A DNA stretch of 64,000 nt. Origin: Nonomuraea gerenzanensis (GTDB taxonomy: Bacteria > Actinomycetota > Actinomycetes > Streptosporangiales > Streptosporangiaceae). The stretch is taken from NCBI RefSeq assembly GCF_020215645.1, contig NZ_CP084058.1, forward strand, positions 5,704,001-5,768,000. The letters run 5' to 3'. Below, piece by piece: positions 58,626-64,000 of the stretch; within the stretch, counting starts at the first letter, position 1; every line of letters begins with the position of its first letter. The position numbers were made by a program, and so were the translations under genes. A model generated the notes under the pieces. The model made no database searches. It was not told the origin of the DNA and saw only the letters and a program-made list of their open reading frames with translations.

Positions 58626-59537
58626 TCACCGTGCGGGCGGGCCGAGGGTGAGGGTGCCGCTGCCGGTGTCGAGCTCGGCCGTCGTGCCGAGGGCGACGGC
58701 GTGCGGATCAGGGCCGTGCCCGAACTCCAGGCCGCCGAGCACGGGGACGTCGAGCGGGGCGAGCCGGTCGCGCAGCACGTCGATGAGGCTCCAGCCGCGA
58801 TCGGTGTAGTCCTCGAAGCCGGGGAACCTGCCGAGGGCGATCCCGCGCACGCCGTCCAGGGCGCCTGCGCGGATCAGCTGGGTGAGCTGCCGGTCGATCA
58901 GCCCGAGCCCGACCGTCCGCTCGGCCTCGATCAGCAGGATCGCCCCCGTGAGGTCGGGCAGCCCGGCGCCGACCAGGCCGGCCAGCGCGCCCAGCGAGCC
59001 GCCCAGCAGGTGGCCGCGGGCGCGGCCAGGCACCTCGGCGGCGACCGAGAGCAGCTCCGGGTTGCGGTGGTGCGTCGCGGGCTCGGTGCCCGTCAGCAGC
59101 CGGCGGACGGTCGCGGTCGCGCCGGGGCCGACCAGGCAGCCGTGGACGCCCGGGACCCGGCACTCCCGCCAGACGGCCAGGTGCAGGTAGGTGATGTCGC
59201 TGAAGCCCACCAGCGGTTTCGGGTCGGCGCGGATGGCGTCGAAGTCGAGCCCGTCCAGGATGCGGTAGGCCCCCGCCCCGCCGCGCGTGGTGATGACCGC
59301 GCGGACCGCGGGGTCGGCGAAGGCGGCGTTGAGGTCGGCGAGCCGGTCCGCGTCGCGTCCGGCCAGGTAACCATGCTGGTCCAGGACGTGCTCGCCGATC
59401 TTGACCCGGAACCCCCAGCCGCTCAGGAGCCGGGTGAGGTCGTCGATCGCGGCGGTGTCGGGGAAGCTGGCCGGGGAGACGAGGGCCACATGGTCGCCCG
59501 CCCGCAGCCTCGGCCATGGGCGCGTCAAGGTGTACAT
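58626..59537 (-). CDS. LD-carboxypeptidase (peptidase family S66)
   Basis: This protein has 303 residues. The segments are GDHVALVSPASFPDTAAIDD at the start, ADLNAAFADPAVRAVITTRG with GAGAYRILDGLD, KPLVGFSDITYLHLAVWREC, LLGGSLGALAGLVGAGLPDL and ALGTTAELDTGSGTLTLGPP. They match MccF/LdcA-type S66 enzymes, which trim murein tetrapeptides or cleave peptidyl-nucleotide antibiotics such as microcin C. No signal peptide, so cytoplasmic. The ATG at 59537 is preferred; the ATG at 59546 lies inside a perfect palindrome shared with the divergent gene. Confidence 0.87.
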   Translation of the reverse strand: MYTLTRPWPRLRAGDHVALVSPASFPDTAAIDDLTRLLSGWGFRVKIGEHVLDQHGYLAGRDADRLADLNAAFADPAVRAVITTRGGAGAYRILDGLDFDAIRADPKPLVGFSDITYLHLAVWRECRVPGVHGCLVGPGATATVRRLLTGTEPATHHRNPELLSVAAEVPGRARGHLLGGSLGALAGLVGAGLPDLTGAILLIEAERTVGLGLIDRQLTQLIRAGALDGVRGIALGRFPGFEDYTDRGWSLIDVLRDRLAPLDVPVLGGLEFGHGPDPHAVALGTTAELDTGSGTLTLGPPAR

Positions 59538-59553
59538 TGTTACCATGGTAACA
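59538..59553. promoter_or_regulatory. Perfect 16-bp palindrome containing divergent start codons
   Basis: TGTTACCATGGTAACA is fully self-complementary. Its central CATG contains the ATG of the plus-strand ribbon-helix-helix gene (59545) and an in-frame ATG of the minus-strand S66 gene (59546). Both readings begin Met-Val-Thr. It is a strong candidate operator for the RHH protein and would sit at the very start of both messages. Confidence 0.8.
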
Positions 59554-59787
59554 GTCGAACGCACTCAGACGGGTCTCCGTTTGGAGAAGAACGTCCTCAA
59601 GGTGCTCAAGGCACTGGCCGAATATCTGGACCTCTCGCTCGGCGACCTGGTGGAGGGCATCGCGCTGCACGCCTTCGACGGCAAGGCGCCCTTCACGCCC
59701 GAGACCCTGGCCAAGATCGAGCAGCTCAAGGCCGTGTACGGCCTGACGCTGACCTCCGCCGACGCGCACCGGCTGACCGAGCGATGA
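59545..59787 (+). CDS. Small ribbon-helix-helix-like DNA-binding protein
   Basis: This protein has 80 residues. MVTVERTQTGLRLEKNVLKV then LKALAEYLDLSLGDLVEGIA fits a beta-strand followed by two helices, as in Arc/MetJ-type RHH repressors. The second half (APFTPETLAKIEQLKAVYGL) is helical. The ATG at 59545 lies at the centre of a 16-base palindrome, fitting autorepression. Its stop overlaps the SRPBCC ATG (ATGA), so the two are co-translated. Confidence 0.7.
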   Translation: MVTVERTQTGLRLEKNVLKVLKALAEYLDLSLGDLVEGIALHAFDGKAPFTPETLAKIEQLKAVYGLTLTSADAHRLTER

Positions 59788-60230
59788 GCGGCGCGCAGTA
59801 CACGCTCACCGGCCGGGTGGCCGTCGCGCTGCCGCCCGGGGAGGCGTTCACGCTGTTCACACCGCGCGGCGAGGAGCTCTGGGTGACAGGGTGGCGGCCC
59901 CGCTTCCGGACGAGGGCCGACGACGACTCCGCCCCCGGCACCGTCTTCGAGACCGGCGCGGCCGGCGAGCCGACCATCTGGGTGGTGGTCGCGCGCGAGC
60001 CCGGCCGGCGCGTCTCGTACGCCAGGGTGACGCCCGGCTCCCGCGCCGGCACCGTGACCGTCGAGGTGGACGCTGACGGGCGGGGCGGCAGCACGGTGGC
60101 GGTCACGTACGAACTGACCGCGCTCACGCCGGCGGGCCAGGAGCCGCTGCGCGAGTTCGCCGAGGGCTACGCGGGCTTCCTGCGGTCATGGGAGGTGGAC
60201 CTCGCCCGCCATCTCGGCTCCCGGCCGTAG
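59784..60230 (+). CDS. SRPBCC (START-like) domain protein
   Basis: This protein has 148 residues. YTLTGRVAVALPPGEAFTLF opens the helix-grip fold, then ELWVTGWRPRFRTRADDDSA with GTVFETGAAGEPTIWVVVAR, VTVEVDADGRGGSTVAVTYE and a C-terminal helix (FAEGYAGFLRSWEVDLARHL). Such proteins bind hydrophobic ligands in a deep pocket; the ligand is unknown. It is coupled by ATGA to the ribbon-helix-helix gene, which probably regulates it. Confidence 0.8.
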   Translation: MSGAQYTLTGRVAVALPPGEAFTLFTPRGEELWVTGWRPRFRTRADDDSAPGTVFETGAAGEPTIWVVVAREPGRRVSYARVTPGSRAGTVTVEVDADGRGGSTVAVTYELTALTPAGQEPLREFAEGYAGFLRSWEVDLARHLGSRP

Positions 60231-60301
60231 GAACGCGAACGGGCGCAGGCGGCGAAAAGACGTCGACCGGTCGCCCTCGGCGGCGATAGTGTCCTGGGTC
60301 C

Positions 60302-60713
60302 GTGTGGACAGACGTGCGACCGCCGGCGACGACGCGGATCCGTGACGCCTTCGGCGTCGAGGTGGGCGAGCTGCGGCCGCATCCTGGCGGGTTCGAGGCG
60401 GATGCGTTCACCGACGGGCGCTGGTTCGTGAAGCTCTGGCGTCAGCAGCCCGACAGTGACGCCGCTCTGGCGCTGACCGCTGAGCTGGCGGCTCAGGGCA
60501 TCCCCGCTCCGGCGGCGCAGCGGGCACTCGACGGCTCGTACACCGCCGAGCACCAGAGCCGGCGCTACGCGGTGCTCCCGTTCCTCGACGGCCGCCGGGC
60601 AACGTGGGACGACGCCGACGCGATCGCGCGGGCGATGCGCGCCGTGCACGAGACCGCCGACCTCATGCTGCCCCGCACCGGCATGGACGAGTGGTGCATC
60701 GAGGCGCTGCGCG
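60302..60713 (+). pseudogene. Truncated aminoglycoside phosphotransferase-type gene
   Basis: From the GTG at 60302 the frame gives the N-lobe of an APH-family kinase: GGFEADAFTDGRWFVKLWRQ, LTAELAAQGIPAPAAQRALD, and YAVLPFLDGRRATWDDADAI followed by ARAMRAVHETADL. After EWCIEALRAP at about 60713 the similarity ends abruptly and the sequence becomes the reverse strand of an unrelated gene. The catalytic HGD and IDFG motifs are missing, so no activity is expected. Confidence 0.75.
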
Positions 60714-61384
60714 CACCTTCGCCTGGATCCTGGACAGCGGGACGATCACGTCGAGCCCACCCCTGCGGGCCAGGACACCGACGGCGGCGTTGGTGACGGG
60801 CTCGCAGCGGCACGTGGAGCCCATCCCGTTGCTGCCCGTGCCGCAGGTCATCGCGACGCCGGTGACGAGCGAGGTCACCCAGCGCTCGTCGATGACCTGG
60901 CAGGTCCACAGGATGCCGCGCACCACGACGATGGTGTCCTCCTTGAGGAAGACCCGGTCCCGCCACTCCTCGTCGTCATGACGGACGACCCACTCCCCGC
61001 CCCGATAGGCCACCAGCCGCAAGAGCAACTCCCGGACCAGGGCGACCGCGCCGGGGGTGAGCATCCGCGTGGCGTTCCCGAGCGACCGGGCGCTGGGCCG
61101 GGCCGAGCGGGCCGAGTTCCAGTGGCGGAACAATGGCAGCACCTCCACCAGGCGCGGGCCGTACTCCTCTGCCAGCATGCGGGCGAAGTGGTCGGTGTCC
61201 CCGACCTGGGTCCGTACCGCCCCGGCCGGGCCGTTCTCAGCGGGTTCGGTGAGCAGCTCGCGCACCTGCCCGGCCAGGAGCGCCCGCGCGTCCTTCATCC
61301 CCGGCCCCGACGTCAGCCGGCGCAGCAGGGCCCGGCGTTGCTGGTGACCGAACCGGCGGGCCGCCGCGAGCGCGGTGATCGCTA
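60714..61384 (-). pseudogene. Internal fragment of a large DUF4132-like protein gene
   Basis: The minus strand reads continuously ITALAAARRFGHQQRRALLR, LAEEYGPRLVEVLPLFRHWN, TPGAVALVRELLLRLVAYRG, VVVRGILWTCQVIDERWVTS and VTNAAVGVLARRGGLDVIVP, ending LSRIQAKVR. This resembles the middle of large actinobacterial DUF4132/HEAT-like proteins. Neither start nor end is present: one side abuts a TetR gene and the other a truncated phosphotransferase. The frame is intact, so the rearrangement may be recent. The family call is from memory. Confidence 0.55.
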
Positions 61385-62128
61385 GCCGGCGAGGCGGCGC
61401 CGGTGGGCGCGCTGGCGGCAGGCGGAGCCGCAGTAGCGGGGTGGCCGCCCGGTGGCGCGCACCGGCAGCGGCGCCCCGCACTCCCCGCAGTGCCGCGGGG
61501 TTTCGTGACACGGCGGGGAGTGCGGGTCACGGAACGGTTCGGGTTTCGTGACAGTGCGGGAGCACAACCCCTCAAGCAGCAGCCGTACGACCCGGGCGCC
61601 GCGGCCCTGGTCGCGGTGTGCCGCGCGCAGGGCTGCGCCGCCGACGATGAGCGCCGACAGGTCGTCCACCCGCACGTCGGCGCGGATCACTCCGGCCTGC
61701 CTCGCGTCGCGCAGCAGCCGCTCCAGCGCCTCGTGGAAGCGCCGTACCGCCGCGGCGAGCACGGCGCGCGGCCAGCCGCGGTCGCCGGTGAGCGCGTCGC
61801 ACACGTGCTGCCGGCCCGCCGACTTCTCGATCACTTCGAGCAGGAAGCCGGACAGCGCGTCGCCGGGAGCGGCGCGGGCCCTCCACCGCTCGGCGTCGGC
61901 CACCAGCGCGTCGAGGTGCTCGGCGAGCACCGCCTCCAGCAGCACGTCCTTGCTCGGGAAGTGCCGGTAGACGGTGCCGGCGCCGACCCCGGCCCGCTGC
62001 GCGATGCGGCCGAGGGACGCCTCCGGCCCCTCCTCGGCGAACACCCGCATCGCCGTGCGCAGGACGACCTCCCGGTTGCGGCGGGCGTCGGCACGCTGGG
62101 CGGGTGCGGCGAGCGGCGCTGCTGTCAT
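61382..62128 (-). CDS. TetR-family regulator with C-terminal zinc-ribbon-like extension
   Basis: This protein has 248 residues. The helix-turn-helix is TAMRVFAEEGPEASLGRIAQ with RAGVGAGTVYRHFPSKDVLL, followed by a ligand domain to about 190. The last 40 residues, RHCGECGAPLPVRATGRPPR and YCGSACRQRAHRRRLAG, have a CxxC-x(n)-C-x3-C pattern with a basic tail, a small zinc ribbon often seen appended to actinobacterial proteins. It is divergent from the NmrA-type gene 86 bases away and probably represses it. ATG at 62128 has AAGGAT upstream. Confidence 0.87.
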   Translation of the reverse strand: MTAAPLAAPAQRADARRNREVVLRTAMRVFAEEGPEASLGRIAQRAGVGAGTVYRHFPSKDVLLEAVLAEHLDALVADAERWRARAAPGDALSGFLLEVIEKSAGRQHVCDALTGDRGWPRAVLAAAVRRFHEALERLLRDARQAGVIRADVRVDDLSALIVGGAALRAAHRDQGRGARVVRLLLEGLCSRTVTKPEPFRDPHSPPCHETPRHCGECGAPLPVRATGRPPRYCGSACRQRAHRRRLAG

Positions 62129-62214
62129 GTCACGAAATCCTTGTCTGCGGCGGCTAAACGGGTGGAGCATTCCGGACCGAGCCAGTATCTCTCACATCTC
62201 CGGAGGACACCACC

Positions 62215-63186
62215 ATGACCACCGCCACGCCGGCAGGCTCCGGCGCCACGATCCTCGTCACCGGCGCGACCGGCAAGCAGGGCGGCGCCACCGCCCGGCG
62301 GCTGCTCGCCGACGGCTGGAACGTCCGGGCGCTGGTGCGCGACCTGACCGCGCCGGCCGCCACCGAGCTGGCCGCCGCGGGCGCCCGGCTCGTACGCGGC
62401 GACTTCGACGATCCGGCGAGCCTGCCGCCCGCGCTCGACGGCGCCACCGCCGTGTTCGGCGTTCCGCCCATCGCCTACGGCCCGTCGGGGCCGCAGACCG
62501 AGCTCGAGGTCGCCCGGGGCAGGGCGCTGATCGACGCCGCGGTCAAGGCGGGCGTCGAGCAGGTCGTCTTCAGCACCGTCGCCTCCATGTCCGCCTCCAG
62601 GTCAGCCTCCAGGTCAGCCTCCATGTCCGCTTCGACGCAGGCCCCTGCGCGGGGCGGGCGGGGCAAGGCGCTGATCGAGGAGTACCTGCATGACCACGTG
62701 GCGTTGTCGACCGTGCTGCGCCCGGTTCGCTTCATGACGAACTATCTGGACGTCGGCGTCGGCGCCGTCGCCATCGACGGACTCTCGCCCGACGGCGTGC
62801 ATCGGCACCTGTTCCCGCCGCACGAGCCCATGCAGGTCATCGCGCTGGAGGACATCGCCGAGTTCGCCGCGCTCGCCTTCGCGGACCCAGCCAGGTTCGC
62901 CGGGCGCACCCTGGAGCTCGCGGGCGACGAGCCGACCCCCGTTGAGGCCGCCGCCGCGATCGCCGCGGCTACCGGCCTCCCGATCCGGTACGAGCAGATC
63001 ACCGGCGACGAGGCCGCCCGGCTCGGGCCGGAGATCGCCGACACCATGAGGCACTGGCAGGCCGGTCACCGCTGGCACGCCGACCTCGAAGCGTTGCGCG
63101 TCATCCATCCCGGCCTGCGCACCCTGTCCGACTGGCTCGCCGAATCCGGCGCGTCCGCCATCCGCGCGCACGTCGCAGGGCTCTGA
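62215..63186 (+). CDS. NmrA-family NAD(P)-binding oxidoreductase
   Basis: This protein has 323 residues. The Rossmann motif is ATILVTGATGKQGGATARRL (about 11-30), then NVRALVRDLTAP, GARLVRGDFDDPASLPPALD and AGVEQVVFSTVAS. The C-terminus has EDIAEFAALAFADPARFAGR and TLELAGDEPTPVEAAAAIAA. It may act as redox sensor or reductase. A 16-residue Ser/Ala/Met/Arg stretch at about 123-138 comes from 12-base repeats and is not a family feature. GGAGG precedes the ATG. Divergent TetR is the likely regulator. Confidence 0.87.
   Translation: MTTATPAGSGATILVTGATGKQGGATARRLLADGWNVRALVRDLTAPAATELAAAGARLVRGDFDDPASLPPALDGATAVFGVPPIAYGPSGPQTELEVARGRALIDAAVKAGVEQVVFSTVASMSASRSASRSASMSASTQAPARGGRGKALIEEYLHDHVALSTVLRPVRFMTNYLDVGVGAVAIDGLSPDGVHRHLFPPHEPMQVIALEDIAEFAALAFADPARFAGRTLELAGDEPTPVEAAAAIAAATGLPIRYEQITGDEAARLGPEIADTMRHWQAGHRWHADLEALRVIHPGLRTLSDWLAESGASAIRAHVAGL
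62581..62628 (+). repeat. In-frame 12-bp tandem repeat within the NmrA gene
   Basis: Four 12-base units (GCCTCCATGTCC, GCCTCCAGGTCA twice, GCCTCCATGTCC) run head to tail and encode ASMS-ASRS-ASRS-ASMS. They sit directly after the conserved FSTV strand end, in a surface loop of the fold. Copy number could vary without changing frame. Confidence 0.9.
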
Positions 63187-63843
63187 GTCGTCCCCGGGGG
63201 CCGCCATCCCGGTGCGCCCCCGGGATCTCCTCCTGGAGATCTCCGTGTTCTACGGCCGCCGCGCGGGTTAGCGGCCGGGGCACGATGAGGACGTAGTCAG
63301 GCGATCCTCGGACACGCGCCCGCCTCCTGTGCCTGATGGAGGTCAGGCGTCGTGACGTTCAGTTCCGGCAGTGCCAGGTCGAAGTTCGTTTTCCCTCCGA
63401 AGTTCGAGGTTGTCCGCGTCATGGCGGCGCCAAGGGCAGGGCGGCGCAGGCGGGTGCGAAGATCGTGCTGGATGCGCAGCAACCGCTCGCCTGAAGGGGG
63501 CTGGCAGGGAGGGCCGGCCGGCACCTGATGGCGGTTGCGAGCGCCGACGCTGCGCCCCTGCGGGCCGAACGGTCCGTTGCGTTCACGCCGGTAGCGTGGG
63601 GCATCGCCGGCACTGATTCGGCTACGGTTCGGACACCAGCCGACAGATGGACGCGATGTCGGGGGCGGGTCACGCAGGGCAGCGGATGCCAGGCGACGCG
63701 CCAGACCGGATCAGGCGCGGCCAGGCACGGGGGGCATAGCCCGCGGTATCTGGGGTTGGGGACGCCGCCCCGTCCGGGCGACCCTTAGGACGGGGTCGGC
63801 CCGATACCTCCACGGCGCCACCGCACAACGGGCCGCGACAGCG
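63187..63843. other. Intergenic region without a supportable gene
   Basis: After the hairpin behind the NmrA gene, about 620 bases hold no convincing gene. A minus-strand 41-codon frame from 63422 to 63297 (MTRTTSNFGGKTNFDLALPE at its start) has an ATG but no ribosome site or known family. Longer open frames are arginine/proline-rich noise. Confidence 0.45.
63193..63224 (+). terminator. GC-rich hairpin after the NmrA gene
   Basis: CCCGGGGGC (63193-63201) pairs perfectly with GCCCCCGGG (63216-63224) around a 14-base loop, 7 bases after the stop codon. A second small hairpin (ATCTCC-TCCT-GGAGAT) follows at once. There is no U-run, as is usual for actinobacterial terminators. Confidence 0.6.
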
Positions 63844-64000
63844 TCAGCCCTGGGCTCGGGCGTCGATGCTGCCCACGGTGAGGTCGGTCAGCGCCGCGAT
63901 GGCCTCGGCGACGGTGACCCGCCCCCGGTTCAGCTCCGCGGCGATCGCCTCGGCCGCGCCCAGCGCGCCGACGCAGCGCAGCCGGAGGGCTTCCTGCGTG
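63844..64000 (-). CDS. C-terminal end of a probable regulator (TetR-like), partial
   Basis: The frame enters from beyond the right edge and ends at a TGA (63846-63844). It reads QEALRLRCVGALGAAEAIAA, ELNRGRVTVAEAIAALTDLT and VGSIDARAQG. The helical, alanine-rich tail is like the C-terminus of many TetR proteins, but no DNA-binding domain is in view, so the family is a guess. Confidence 0.35.
   Translation of the reverse strand, partial: TQEALRLRCVGALGAAEAIAAELNRGRVTVAEAIAALTDLTVGSIDARAQG

Noticed and set aside
63297-63422. Possible 41-residue peptide gene on the minus strand (MTRTTSNFGGKTNFDLALPE at its start)
   Set aside because: It has an ATG but no ribosome site, no modifying-enzyme neighbour and no homologue I recognise, so a RiPP precursor or sulfatase fragment could not be supported.

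Overview
The window is GC-rich actinobacterial chromosome. Start codons include ATG, GTG and TTG, many genes are coupled by ATGA, GTGA or TGATG overlaps, and ECF sigma, LitR-type, MarR, TetR and LacI regulators are common. There are also an EACC1-caspase and a nSTAND-like NTPase. The gene content suggests a filamentous actinomycete, perhaps a Nonomuraea or Streptosporangium relative; that placement is an inference. I saw no tRNA, rRNA, CRISPR array or intact insertion sequence.

Region 1 (about 0.6-14.7 kb) is a light-type carotenoid cluster. crtE-crtI-crtB-plsX forms a translationally coupled minus-strand operon. It diverges from a MerR/B12-binding LitR-type regulator, followed by an ECF sigma factor (LitS-like). 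On the other flank lie an SDR-DUF2867 protein, a CruF-like hydratase, a second CrtI-type desaturase, a GT2 glycosyltransferase, a PlsY-like acyltransferase and a CrtA-type monooxygenase. There is no cyclase, so the predicted product is an acyclic, oxidised, glycosylated and possibly acylated xanthophyll. A carotenoid cleavage oxygenase and a decayed photolyase sit at the left edge.

Region 2 (15-30 kb) is mixed accessory DNA: an aldo/keto reductase, a phosphotransferase, small secreted and small cysteine-rich proteins, a MATE exporter, a MarR/SnoaL divergent pair with a clear operator, a PL9-type pectate lyase, a membrane-anchored EACC1-caspase with an apparent in-frame stop near its end, and an amidohydrolase. 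Several decayed genes lie between them, including an alpha/beta hydrolase and a TOPRIM protein.

Region 3 (30.1-37.2 kb) is the most unusual part. It is a tightly packed operon of DltD-like SGNH protein, MBOAT acyltransferase, free carrier protein, Cy-A NRPS protein with a cysteine-type specificity code, Sfp-type phosphopantetheinyl transferase and an LMW-phosphatase-like protein. It has the architecture of a D-alanylation (dlt) system, with a cysteine-activating, heterocyclisation-type module in the place of DltA.

Region 4 (37.7-46.1 kb) is a polysaccharide-use locus: GH43-CBM13, two ABC permeases, a Tat/lipoprotein solute-binding protein, and a divergent LacI repressor with matching operators, a D-2-hydroxyacid dehydrogenase and a heparinase II/III-type lyase. 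Region 5 (46-64 kb) holds two MFS exporter/MarR pairs, a nSTAND-like NTPase with a coupled partner, a class A beta-lactamase, a terpene-cyclase-fold protein, an AraC-GyrI regulator, GAPDH, an S66 peptidase sharing a palindromic start with a ribbon-helix-helix gene, a truncated phosphotransferase fused to a fragment of another gene, a TetR with a C-terminal zinc ribbon, and an NmrA oxidoreductase with an in-frame 12-bp repeat.
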